From Cinclus cinclus (lineage: Eukaryota > Chordata > Aves > Passeriformes > Cinclidae), in the NCBI RefSeq assembly GCF_963662255.1, contig NC_085051.1, positions 52,181,101 to 52,245,100 on the forward strand: a DNA stretch of 64,000 nt. The letters are read 5' to 3'. The notes beneath the pieces are model-generated. The model did no database searches. It saw nothing but the letters and a program-made list of their open reading frames with translations, and was not told the origin of the DNA. Made by a program: the position numbers and the translations under genes. Shown here in pieces: positions 11,741 to 24,170 of this stretch; position 1 is the stretch's first letter; the number at the start of each line of letters is the position of its first letter.

Positions 11741-14408
11741 ACGTGATCTGGCGTGGGGACGGGAGCAGCCGGCCATGGAATGGTGCGGCTGCATGCACCT
11801 CTGGACGGGATAGCGGCGGGCACTGCCCGGCCTGGGGCTGAGCCCGGAATGGCACCCCAGTGCTGGGGCCAGAGCATCTCCTGTTCGCTGCCAACCCAGT
11901 GCGGAGACAGGACGGGGCTTGACAGTCAGTGAATGTCACTGAAAAGGATGGGTAAAGCCCCAAGGACTCCCGAGCACTGCTGACACGGCAAAGCAAAGGC
12001 GTGGGTGGGGGATGGATGACACGCACAAGCACGTTCGTGCTGCGAGCAGAGGAGCCTGCCCTGGACACATCTCCTCCCAGGAGATGTCAGGGATGATTGC
12101 TCTGTGCTTTGAGCACAGTCCAGTGTGGTGGGAGGTGAGGCTGTCTGTCACAAGTTGTCTATTCTCTTGTCCTCCCCTGGCGTTGGGGGGAGGTGGGTGC
12201 ACGGAGCCCTTTGTTTTCATAGGGTCTGGGAGATGATATTTTACACAATATATTGAAAATATTAGGGTGTCAGTTCCTTTCCTGGTCTGGGTAAGGTTTG
12301 TTATCACATCAGTCTGTTTTGAGACAGTATGTGATGCAGTGTGGCTTCTCCTGGGCGTCCTGAGTTGTGTTTTTCTAAATGTTTTTTGAATGTGGTGATA
12401 ATCTGATTATCTCTACTTCCTTACACATGATCAGGCACAACAGAATGAGCAGGAGTGGGCCCAGACTGAAATGGAGGCAGGGAAAAGCTCCAGACCAGTG
12501 ACCAGACTAAGTGTGGGGTAGAGGGCTGGATGGGGAGGGATGGGTGACTAGGTTCCTTCACTAAAGAAAAGTTCCAGGCTTTGGCAATAGTGAGGCCAGC
12601 GTTGGCAAGCAGCTGTGGCAGCTGGCCAGCAGCTGTGTGGTGTAGCTGTGAAGTGCCTACACCTTTGGATATGGATTGTTGGCTGCAAGCTGATTGCTCC
12701 TATGGCCCTTCCTCTGCAGAGGATCATTCTCTTCCAGGCCAAATGCTGTCCCAGCTGTTACAGTGGATGAACAACACATTCCTTGTCTTTAGGGAAAAAG
12801 AGAGGAAGAAGATGACCTGAGGGAGTCTAGACCTACTCTAAATGTGGATTTGGGGTTTAAGGCCAAGTATCCTTAGAAGGCTCAGGGGGATGTGCTTTGG
12901 CAGCAGACTAATGTTCCAGCAGTGACTCTTGGTGTCCTTACTGCTCTGTCCACCCTGCTTTAGGTTGCCATGCTGGGCTGGTCATTGTCCCCAGGGAAGG
13001 CTGTGGAGCAGCATGAACCATGCTGGAGGGGCTGTGGGACCTTACCACAGCTCTTGGTGTCCAAAAAACTCTTGAGCCCAGGGTGGTCCTGGCTCTGCCC
13101 TAAGCTGGTTTCTGGAGTAGACACAGACAGGACTAAGGGCTCCCCAAGGAGGAGGCAACATCACAGCAGCCGCCTGCCCTGCTGGAAATTGCACACATTA
13201 AATTTAACATGGAACATGCTGCAAGGTGGCATATCAATAAAAAATGTGAATTGCTGACTTTGACACTCCCTCACATGAAAACTGACCTTGGGAGATGATC
13301 AAATGCAGCTGTACTGAGGAGTGACCTAATGAAATTTGACTTTAGTTATTCTAGGCTTTCTTCAACTTTATGTAGGTGTTTTCACTGCATTAGCACTGTT
13401 GTGGCTCTCTTCCTGCCCAACACCTTGGACATGGGCATGTGGGACCTGGTAACCCCTTCCAGAAGGCTGTCAAGAAAGCAAAACTAATTCCAGCTCAGTG
13501 CATTATGTCATTTTGTTTTTCTTCTGTGGTTTATTTTTCTTTAATTTCATCTGCTCCAAATTTGGTTACGCAGAAATTTCCACTTCAACCCAATCTGTGA
13601 GCTTTTGACAGACAGGCTTATTTAAGACTTACAGCTGGAAGAAGTAATTAAAGTTCCACTGAAAATGCAACTTCTTGACCTAAGGCAAAAGCACTAAATT
13701 TCAAGTTAGTTTTACTTTATAATCTCAGGTTCAGCTTCATAGCTGTGTAACATTTTATTGCTAATGGTGGAAACAGGGCTCTTGTATCCTCCTTTTATTT
13801 TTGTAATGGAAGCTCACAAAGGTGTAAAAAGCCCCTGAAAACCCATTTCTCTCCCTTCACAAACCAAAGCCTATGACAGGGGCAAATATTTCTATTTTTC
13901 CTATTTAGGGTGCTGCAAACAAGCACTTTTAAATGTTCTCTTCCATTTTAAGACTGGTGGTGTGGTGGCCAGGGCTTGTTGTCCTTATTTCACCAGGACT
14001 GGGATGTCTCATCTCATGATGCTTGGATCTTGTACTGCTGATCTGAGCTTTGGAACTTCCAGCCCTTAAACCCCTCTGAGTGATACCTAACCCAGGGATC
14101 TGGCCCTTGGAGTTCTAAAAGTGCTACCAGCCCCCCCTCACCCAACACTGGGAGTAGGGATGGGAAGGGAAGCTGTGCCTTGCCTGCATCTTCCTGAGAG
14201 CAATTTCCATGCCAGAGATGGGGAGAAGTTTAGGCCTGGCTCAGGGAGAGGGTGTGTAAAACTCACACTATAGCTGCCTGGAAATTTGGCCAAATGGGAA
14301 TATACTCAAACCTCTTAAAAAAAATCAATAAAGCAATGAAGTAGTGTTGAATCTTTAGACAATCAGGTGCTCAGATTTTGTCACAGAAGTGCATTCCACA
14401 CTGTGGTG

Positions 14409-14444
14409 TTTTTTTTTTTTTTGTTTTTTTTTTTTTTTTTTTTT
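14409..14444. repeat. Poly-T tract
   Basis: A 36-base T run interrupted by one G at 14,423. The sequence upstream (read on the minus strand, 5' of a would-be poly-A tail) shows no recognisable retroposed gene. Confidence 0.93.
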
Positions 14445-17400
14445 ACATTAACTTGCAGGCATTCTTGAACAGCCTTCTCTTGTCATCCCTCTTTCCCCCT
14501 CAACCTTTCTAAAGGTTTTCCTGGAAAGAATGGACAAGGAAATGGTCAATGCTCAATGGAAAACTAAAAGCCAGCTGTTTTAGAATGAATTACAGGAACA
14601 AATCTTACTCTGTTTTTCTGGGAAAACTCAAGTTAACTCTCTTGAATGAATCACTGTTGTTAGAAGGAAAGCACTGCTGGTCTTGTCTCTACTGCATCCT
14701 CTTCCACCCATACTTCATCTCCAGAATATGTGCTGTTAATCCTGTCTGGAGCCTGTTGCTGCCTTAGAATTCTCCCTTTTTAGCTGGACAGGGTTGCTGC
14801 TGTTTATTTACAAGCACAGTTAAAATATGATGTTGCTTTTGCTTCGTGCCATGATGTGTGACGCCAGCATCAGGAGCTGGGTGAGAGGAGAGCCACGAGT
14901 TTGGTTTGCCAGTGCAGTGAATAGCTGTTCCTGGAGCCTGGATCACTGCTGTCACAACCCCCTTGCTACAGAGCAGTGGTACAGCAGGAGCTCCTGCTGC
15001 ACATCCACATGGGCTTAAAACATTCTGACAAGTAAACTGTATGGGCTGTCTTGATGCAAGATCAGATAGAGGTTGTCAGGGCTGCTCCAGCCTTATGGTT
15101 CATTGGAGATTACCCATCTTCCCACAGCTGGCATGGCCCTGGCACGTAGCTCCCAGCCAGCTGCAGTGCTCAGGTAATCCAGGCCCCCTGTGCTTCTACC
15201 TGACCAGGACCAGTTTTGGACTGTGGGGGACCTGCTGGTGTTCACACCTGGTGAGGGTGATGCCATGGCTGGAGTGAGCAAGGCCTGTTCCATCCTGCAG
15301 CTGGTAAATACTGCAAAAGAACAATATTTTAGGTGGGCAGGCATGCAGATCCCAGAGGACTGCCAGTGTGCTGGGCTAACCCAGCCCAGGCAGAGCTTTG
15401 CTGAGGCATGGATCACTGACCCTGAGCTTGGGAGGAGCTGGTGTGGTTAGTGTGGTTCTCAGCCTTCATGAGCCCTGAGACAGCTGAAGGGGTGCAGCCC
15501 AAGCCTGGAGGATCTATGCCTGTCAGAGTCAGAAGTTCAGTATTTGTGGAAGAGGAGATGGATTGTGTTTTCTCAGTGGTCCCAGAGGAAGCTGTGTCCT
15601 GGGGAGTAGAGACTTGGAGGCAAAGGGGAAAACAGAGAGCAATTTAAAGGAGTCCTTCATTCACTGCCTGTGCTGTGAGGTCAGCAAGGAGGTTGTTTGG
15701 GAGCTTATGGCACTGCTGCTGCATTATGGCATTTGCTAACACAGCCTCTAAATCCAAGGGGTGGGGGGGGGAACAGAAAGAAAACTCAAACAGAAAATTT
15801 TGGTTTAATATAAAATAAAATTTGTTAGATGCAAAAAACAGTAATAACTTTATCCCTGTCAAAATACTTCTTGATACAGTTTTGTGTGCAGACTGCCTTA
15901 TTTTCATCCGTTTTGCAATAAAAAGCACCCGACTTCTCACCGGGGCTGGCTCTGGCAATATCCCTCAGTGACGCATTTGCAGTTGGCAGGGGAAGGAGGG
16001 AGAAGGTTCATATGGGGTCAAACACATCCCAAACGGGTGTTCCTCCAAGCGGGAAGAGCTGCAGTGCAGAGATGCAGCTGCGGTGGCTCATTGTCCTTGG
16101 AAAGGCCCTGCAGGGCTGGGAAGGGACAATAGCATTCCTGTGCCAGCTCTCATGTGTGTTCAGCAGAGCCCTTCTCTGGATTTTGATCCCACTGGTACCC
16201 GGTGGGCTCCTTGTGGTTTGAGGAGGGGCTGTGATGAGCTGGGACAAATCTTTCTGCCAATGCTGTTCTCTGTGGGCTGTGGGTGATGCTTGGGTAGAGC
16301 TGGCCATGCATTCACATGTCTCAACACCCAGTTCCTCAGCTACCTCCTGTAAGACTGATACCAGCTCTTCCCTATAGCCTTTAGCCTGGAAAGAGGCAAA
16401 GTCTGGGTGTCACGAGTAGTGCTGGCCAAAACCCAGTGTTTGTGTTCCCTTCCTGTGTCCTCAGGTGGGTTATGTGTATGAGCTGGATAAGTGATGGCTC
16501 AGTGTTTTCAATGTTTAAAAAAAAAATCTACTTTTCATGTTCTAAATTATTTCCAAACAGGAGCTAATTGTCTAGATGATTCCCCTTGTACCTGAGAGTT
16601 AATTTTCCCATGTTCAGCACAGGGTCTAGTCCAGTAATAGGACTTTGGTTGCTCTGGCAAACAGTGATGAGGAAGAATGACAGTGACGTTGAAACAAAAT
16701 ACACTGAGCTGGACTGGTTTTCTTTGCAGGCATTTTGTTTTCTGACAGCTGCAGAAATCTTTGCCTGAGGATCCCGTGGTGAGAAAAATACCCCTGGGAA
16801 AAGCAGTTCAAATGCATTTCTGGAAGAGGAAACTTTCTTCTAGTCCAGCTTTGACAAAAGCGCACACATAGACCAAAACCCCTCTGACCTCTCCCAGCAA
16901 TGGGCTGGACTCCTCAGGAGCCACAAGCCCTCCTTTCTCTGCTTCTTAACTAGAGCCACGCCAGATACCAAGGGTTTGGCATCTGAACCATACAATTTGT
17001 CGGTGACCTGTGCTATTTGGAGACTTGGGAATGTGCCACCAGGATGCAGAGCAAGGCTCTGTTTATAAGTCATGTTGCTGCTGTAACCTATGTCCTCAAA
17101 GGCAAGTCTCATGAACATCAGCTTTGAGACGAAATGCTCCCGTGTGGGCTCTGTTCCCCCTGGCAGGGAGAGATGCACAGCCCTTCCTGGCAGCCCGTGT
17201 TGGTTGTGGTTGGGGAGTGCAGTGGAGCAGTTTTCACACAGAGCTGGGGACTCTGGGGGAGGATGGCACCTGGTCTGGCTGTGCTTGCAGAGCTGGTGCT
17301 GGCAGCCTGACCTGCTGGTAATGATCTGACCTCCTTCTCTTAATTAAGAGAGTGAGCCCTGGTTGGGGTGATCATCATCACAGTGGCTCCTCGCTGGTGC

Positions 17401-19810
17401 TGAGCTGCAGCATGTGGGGATGCAGACTGGGCAGCTTTCTGAGCAAGGGTATTTTAATAGGGGTTGCCAGAGCCCACACAGACCTCTAGATGCACTGAGT
17501 GCACTCTTTATCCCAGGAGGGCATTAAAGGCAGCACTAGAAGGGAAAATGCCAGGACAGGGGGGCTTGGAAGTCGTGAAAAGGGAGGGAGGGGGAAGGGA
17601 GGCAGAGAAGATGTTTACTGAGGGCCTAATTAGCACAAGTGAAGAAAAGATAATGGGGTGAAGAGAGACTGGGAAGGAAGGGGAGAGCTGTGTATATGTA
17701 GAGACCAGCTGGTGGAGAGAAACCAGATGAAAGGGAAGAAACCAGAAACAGGAGAGGAGCAGGCATGGGGAAACAGGAGGTGGGAGGTAGAGAAGGAAGG
17801 CAGGAGGATTAGTTATTTTGAGGGACTTTTTCAGCAGAAGAAATTTAAGGTTAGGGGAAGTGGCATCTGTGGAAAGTAGAGAGGTGAGTTGAACTGAGGG
17901 AGGAAAATATGTGCTTTAATATTTCTCTTCTCCAGGAAGAGGAGAAAATGGTTTCAGGATAGCTGTGTGCTTGGTTACACTGAGAGGAAAACCTGGACTG
18001 TCACAGCAAGAAAAAGACCAAGGTCTGTAATGAGCAACAAAAGAACAAAGGAATAGAAGGAAGCTGCTGAGTAGTTGGTTGCAGAGAGAATGCAATTGGA
18101 TTTTCTTTTCCTTACTAAGCAGGTAAAAGTGGGCTCAGCTCTCCTTCTCTCTCTCAGTAGCCCTGAGGTGGCTCCTTTGCTGTTTCTCTGTTGATTATGC
18201 TGCTGTTGGGTTACATCCATGCTGTGCACACTTGAGCAGAGCTTGTCCAAGGGGCTGTTTCCCATTTCTAGGCCTCTCCTGGCGGTTTCTCCTGCAGGGC
18301 TGGCTATGGGCACTGGCTATGTCTGGGTCTGCAGACCCTACACAAGGCTCAGAAAGCCATGTTGTGATGGGGTACTCTCCCTTGGCAGCTGCATTCCAAG
18401 GAAGCTAAATCTTAGCTGCAGCCTCTCTTGCTCCATCTCCCAGCTGTGTGCCTGGTGAGAGCTCAGTTTTAATTACTGAGCAGTAACCTTTTTCACTGCT
18501 GTTGAACTATGCTGGTGTGCACTGCCCAGGATGCTGAGCCCCTGTGTGGATCTGCGATGCCCAGACCACACAGCCAGGAAAGAAACACACACTAGGGAAA
18601 AGCCCAAACCATGGAGACATGGCTGTGGTGGGACCATCTCTGCTGTTGGGCAGAGCTAAGACCAGGGTACAGGCAGGTTTCTTTTGTTTGTTTCTTTCTT
18701 TCTGCCATGCCGACCCTCTATAATTCCAGTGACATGGGTGTAATCATGTCTTGAGGTCTCAGTTGCTCTTCTTCCCCTGTTTGTACAGCAGTACTATAAG
18801 CAGAGGAACTTGAGTCTGATTCAAGAAACTGCCTGGGCAGTACAGACTCTGCTCATACCTGATGGCTGAGCACATGCAAAACAGCTCTTGCTGGCCTGGA
18901 AATTCAGTTGTTGGAATTCTTTGGTGTGTGTGTGGTTTTTCTGCAACTTCACCTTCTTGATGCGAATTTCTGACAGACCTAGTGAAAATGTTTAACAGCT
19001 TCCACATCACTTAAAACAACCCTCTGCCTCTTTTCACCTTACTGTAATGGGGGTTTTTGTAAAATATAATGCAGTCTATTAGAGATGTTCATGGAAAGGT
19101 TCTTCTGTGAAGCAGAAATAATTTTGCATTTTAATGCACTTCTGGACAGATTTTGGTTCTGTGTGAGGTTTGCACCCAGCAGAGAGGGGGAAGATGTCTG
19201 TTAAGCAGAAATCGTTATCAAAATAATGACACCATAATAAAAGCCCAAATCCTGTTCCTTGTCACCACCCAAATCATCATGTGGAACCAAATACAAGTGC
19301 TACTCCTGTAGGAATCTCTAAATCGGCTGTGTGGTGTAAGTCAGGAGTGACTCCAAAAAGTCAAAGCATCACCTTTCTGCATGTGTCCTGCATGGGGAAG
19401 GCACAGCATGTGCTGAGAGGTCAGGGATATGAGCATGGTGTAGTCCTACATAGAGCAGCCCCCTGGGCAGGACTGCACAGCCAACGGGGAATCATTCCTG
19501 GGTGGTGTCATGTTCCCCCCACTTTGGGGGGAACCCCCCACCTCTGCAGCGGTCCTGCAGCACAGGGGGGCTGGTTTGCTGCCCAGGCTGCTTGCCCTTT
19601 CTGCAAAATGAACCCTTGTGCAAAAATGGCTTTGCCTTTGATAGGGGAAGGGAAAATCCAGGACTGGGCAAAACTGAAAGCAAGGTGATCCCAGGTAAGT
19701 GGAGTGAATCCTGTCTGAGGACATAAGGAATGGCAGTGGCCATAAGTGTTTTGAGAAAATCCTCCTTCAATGGGCATCTCTGCTGTAATGTAACTGTACT
19801 TCAGGCAGAA

Positions 19811-19846
19811 GGCACGTCTGATTTGGCAAGAGGCACGTCTGATTTG
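19811..19846. repeat. Two-copy tandem duplication, 21-base period
   Basis: The 15-mer GGCACGTCTGATTTG occurs at 19,811-19,825 and again at 19,832-19,846. The bases between the copies also partly repeat. This is a small recent tandem duplication. Confidence 0.9.
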
Positions 19847-20292
19847 ACAACAGATAAAGGCTTAGTGAAACTCTTCTTGTTTATTTTTCTTAGCTTTACA
19901 GCTCATAACTGGAGTAGCTGGGTTTCCTTCGCAAAAATGCAAAAATCTCATGACATTGAAACAGCTGAAAGATAAAGCAAAGTAAAGCTGAACAGTTCCC
20001 TGTTTTTCTAAAAATTTCGGATTTTCAAACTTCAAACTTTTGTTTTTACTCAATTTTTATTAATTTTAATAAAAAACTGAAAACCATGGTTCATTACCAA
20101 ACCAAGCATTTCATTTCACATCAAACTTAAGTGCCAGTAGCAATAGTAATCATATAAACAGCCATTTTCATAATATAAAGAAAGGGACATGCTGAGGCTG
20201 GAGATCTTGTTTGCAATGGAAGACTAAGTGGTGACAGCAGCAAGAACACAAGTTCAGGCAGTGATTTGTCCCTTTCGTGGACAGAGTAAGAT

Positions 20293-20359
20293 CATACAGT
20301 CAAATCATGTAGTCATATGATATATGATATCATATAGGCATATGATATATGACTGTATG
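20293..20359. repeat. Imperfect inverted repeat with internal direct repeats
   Basis: The left arm starts CATACAGTCA and the right arm ends with its near complement TGACTGTATG. The interior is TATGATAT-rich and largely self-complementary. The 14-mer CATATGATATATGA is also directly repeated at 20,314-20,327 and 20,339-20,352. The whole 67-base block could fold as one long hairpin. No transposon ends or target-site duplication were identified. Confidence 0.85.
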
Positions 20360-22739
20360 CCTTACAGACAGAGAGGCCCTTCTGGGATGAAATAAGGAAA
20401 CCACAGTCCCTCCTTTTCAGCCTTTAACAGCAGTTCAAGGCCCTGGATCACACTTCTTTCCTTCCAGTTATAGAAGGCCAAAGTGATTTTGCTTGGTGAA
20501 AAGGAAAACAAACCCAAAGCCTCAGAAGAAAATATCAGACTCCCTCCCCTGCTGAATTAGGTATTTTTTATAGGATGACATTTGGGGGCAGCAAACATCA
20601 TGAGAGCCAGTGAGCACTGAGACATCTGTACATGGTATGTGATAAACTGAAACCATAGCAGGTTTGGGTGGTGTAACTGTTTTAGCAGGCAGATGCTGGG
20701 GGGTGGGAGGATGTGGGGATGTACTTACAGTCCTGCTGCCCTTATGGACTGAGCCATGAGCAGAGTGAGAAGCAGCTGGGGCCCTGACCTCTGCTCCCCA
20801 TGGGAATGAGCAGGAAGCAGGACCAGTGCTTGCCTTGCCCTGGGCTCTGCCCATTGGCTTCACCCTCGATGGTTTTGTTTCCTGTGCTGTGGTGGACAGG
20901 TTCACAGGCAGTGATTCCTGTCAGGCATCAGTTGCGGACTGCAAAGTGAGTCAGATCAAAAGTCTTACTGCTGTGATATCCTTTTGATTTGCACAGTGTT
21001 GTGGTGGCCAGATATGGGTGTCATATCAGCTGCCCTTGGCTGGAGACTGAGCCAGGCTCAGCCCCTCTTGGTAGTAACAAGGTTTTCTACAGCATCCTGT
21101 TATTGGTGACTTCTCCTTTGCATTAGATACAGACACCAGACTTGTTGGTTTTCAAATTTATGCATCAGCTTCTTTCCCCATCCTGAAAGCCTGAGACAAG
21201 TTGTTCCACTTCTCTTCTGCAGAAGTTATCTTGGAGGAGTGGAGACCTAAGGAGTATTGGGGCACAATTAGCTGTGTAAAGACACCAGCAACAGCTTGGA
21301 AGATAGATGTGAGCCAGTAGACTTGAGAGGTCATTCCTGCTGCCCATGGTACCAGACTGGTTGGAAGTATTGATGGATCAGGGTTATTTGTACCGGTGAA
21401 GATTGCATTATAAAAGCAGTAGCAGATGGATGCTTAACATAAGGGGTTATCCAGTACTGCTGACCTGCACCAGGGCCAGCCCTTCAGAGGGGTGGCACGG
21501 GGTGCCAGGCAGCTCCCAAGTTCTCTCAAGTGAAGCCATTATTCTAGTCGAACTCTACTGTAAAACGTGGGGTTTACTGTGTTAGTGGGAATGTGATCAG
21601 AAATGCCTATATAGGAGACACAGCACACATACAGAAGTAATTTTGCAGTTTTTCAAAATATGACTAATATTTCTGGGGAGATAAAAGGGCTCCTGATGGT
21701 GATGCTTATTTAAAATTTCTTCTAGGTAGCTGCATCTTGCCATGTCCTGCCCTGACCCTCCACTGGTTTCAGCTGTCACCAGCTTCCCTTGCTCTTGCCT
21801 TGTGAGCTTTGTGAAACAAAACAAGGATAAGTACAGCATGAAAGTGTGAACAGCCTGTGCTGCAGACCACCCTTGGGCTCCCTCCAAGAGCAGAAGCTGA
21901 AAGTCAGCGGCTCTGGAGACCTGTGCCAGCTCCAGGAGGGACAACCTGCTCCACACACCTGCAAAAACCTTGTGTGGCTGGGGGGGACCAGGCTCCCGAC
22001 GCTCACTAAAGCAGCCAGTGTGGAGTGGGACAGAGAAAGGCCAGCCCTCCAAGGTCTCCTTGCAGTTTTCAAGTGGATGGACTTGGACTTCAAGGCAAGC
22101 AGTGCCCACTGAGCACCCTGTCTTCCTATTCCCAAGGGAGCTTAGGAATGGGGATGGTCTTCCTCAGCTATCTCATGTGATGCCTCAGAAAGTCTGTTGA
22201 TGCTGCTCAAAGTCTGGGTCTGGCTGACTGCAAAAGGTGTTACCCAGCCTTTTTTCCCTTGGTTTCGCTTGCCTTTTTGGTTTCCTCTCTTATGTCTTTT
22301 TCATACTGGAAAAGGGGAGCATTTTAATCTCCAGCAAATATAAAGTTTAGGCAATTTAACAAAACCATGGCTCTCCGGCAGTCCGAAGAGGCCAGCAGAA
22401 GGACTGTGCTGAACTGCAGTGACTTGGAGGGCCTTTATTATCCCTGTTCACCAGCACTGGATCTGGCAGCTTGCAGGCAGTGAGAGCAGTGGCTTGTCCT
22501 GCCTTCTTCCACCAACTCATGCTCCCTGTGCTCGTGCTGCCTTCCTCTCTGACAGAGACACAGGTCTCTGTATATGAATATGTGTGTATATGTATATATA
22601 CATATATTTATCACAATGTGTGACAGAAGCAAGATTAGATTTACCTTTGGGTATCCGTGGTCTTTCTGGCACTGTGATCATCTGACTTCTCCCAGCTCTG
22701 CAAGGAGAGGAAGCTGACTGAACATTTATTACATTTGTA
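20360..22739. other. Intergenic sequence, no gene seen
   Basis: Mixed composition. A short TA-rich imperfect microsatellite lies near 22,568-22,612. The open frames around 21,600-22,200 on both strands overlap one another and show no recognisable product. Confidence 0.5.
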
Positions 22740-24170
22740 GATCATCACATACTCCCATCTACAGCATATGTTTACAACAAATTTATAGACCCCTATAAAG
22801 GGGGCTAACAGGCATTATATTTAATTAATGTGGCAGAAATTATATCATTGTAATAACTGCCTGGCCTTTAGAGGTAAAACTTAGTGCCAAGGATTCCCAG
22901 ATGAATCATCTCTGATAAGAACCAGAAATTACATAGGCCATATATTGTATGGTGAATTTGTTTGGATTGGTACCTTTAGGGTATTCAGCCTTGCCAAATC
23001 TCTGTGGTGCTGACACAGTTTATTACACATTTTCATTTATTAAGAGATTATTTGACTGCAGTTTGTTGTTTTATTGTACAGCAGGTGATAATTTTACACT
23101 AAATTAACTGTAACATCTCTGTTAGGAACAGGCCGAAGAGGCTTCTTGCTATGATGCTAAATACTAAGTAATGGCTTTTACTCATCAAGGGAGTAATTTA
23201 CTGCCATGTGCAGGGCTTGAATAAGACTTTCCACTAACCTGTTATTAGCCTGTGCATGTTCAGATTAGGGTTAATGGTCTTGTGCCAATACAGGCTCCCT
23301 CTTAAAAACAGATATCTGTGCTAAAATCTCACAGCTTGCTACTTTCAGGCTGGACTGAAAAATTGTTTGAGGCTACTAAATCTACACACAGGCAGAGAAA
23401 TGGCCACTGAGGTCTGGAGATGGGTGATGCTTGTTATGTCAGTCCATGAGCTTGGATTTTAGCATCAGTAGAGGTTACAGATAGGCAGGCAAAGAAGTGA
23501 AAGCTCCTTGCACAGTTTGACTCTTCAGTAAAATAAAAAAATGTTGTTTCCACCCTGTCTTAAATATTTGTTATTTCAACCAAAGAAATAATTCAACTAG
23601 AAAATAATTTTCAAACCCTTTATGAAAACAAAGGAAAAAAATTAGCAACAATAATGATGCCTCTTTCCCCCACAGAAATTAATAACTTCTGAAGGAAAAA
23701 TATTTATTCAAAAGCCCTTTTTTTCCATTTAAAATAGATTACAGATGAAAATAATTTGCCTACCCCTAATGAAGTCCATTATACCAGACTTGTTTCATAG
23801 TCTGTCTCACACAGATACCACTGAGTTAAGCTTTGTGTTGGGAGATGGGAATTCCACACCAAATTGAATTGGAGACTGAAGCAGGAACAATTATGGCTGC
23901 AAATTATTAAAGCTTTGCTATATTGGAAATTCACAGCGTGCTTATAGCAGTAACTTACTATTAAGAAGAACCATACTACAAAGCTAAAAAAATAGAGGAA
24001 AAAATCAGAACCATATTGCTTTGATCACAAGTCCATGTTTAAAGAAACCAATCATTGGCAAAATAATCCCCTTCCCAACTGCGCCGTGGATTAGCTTTGG
24101 TTAATGCTAACATTGCCTTTATATGGAGCACATCAAGGGAAAAATTATCAAATAAAATCTAGGGCTGCCT
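22740..24170. promoter_or_regulatory. Candidate block of conserved noncoding DNA (composition only)
   Basis: About 1.4 kb that is AT-rich, almost free of simple repeats and of long open frames, and dense in homeodomain-type words such as TTTAATTAATG (near 22,820) and AAATTAACTG (near 23,100). The contrast with the GC-richer, frame-rich flanks is visible by eye. It resembles ultraconserved-type enhancer sequence, but no alignment is available. Confidence 0.28.

Larger units (their letters stand above)
11340..12020. promoter_or_regulatory. CpG-enriched patch in intergenic DNA
   Basis: GC and CpG content rise clearly compared with the flanks, with many CG dinucleotides at 11,425-11,590 and 11,740-12,010, split by an AT microsatellite. 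CpG density is well below that of the RCOR1 island. No coding exon is recognisable, although overlapping frames are open because of the GC content. It contains a good CTCF-like motif at 11,728-11,740. It could be an insulator, a distal regulatory element or the promoter of an unannotated noncoding transcript; the sequence alone cannot decide. Confidence 0.35.
12021..20292. other. Intergenic sequence, no gene seen
   Basis: About 8 kb with no recognisable coding exon. An AT-rich, repeat-free part at about 13,480-13,760 resembles the regulatory candidates elsewhere but has no strong motif cluster. A purine-rich stretch runs from about 17,520 to 17,890. A minus-strand frame of 112 codons at 16,840-17,178 was inspected and matches no family I know. 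Confidence 0.5.

Noticed and set aside
16840..17178. 112-codon minus-strand frame with protein-like composition
   Set aside because: Its composition looked less biased than that of neighbouring chance frames, but it matches no family I know and has no splice or promoter context. A protein database search would settle it.
19692..19700. Perfect splice-donor word CAGGTAAGT downstream of a 135-codon frame
   Set aside because: A few such nonamers are expected by chance in 64 kb. The upstream frame has no domain, and no partner exon was found.
22997..23017. REST (RE1) site, minus strand GTCAGCACCAC
   Set aside because: The left half-site is good and an RE1 at the CoREST locus would be attractive. 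The right half (GGACAGCGCC) is mostly absent, so it is not a convincing RE1.
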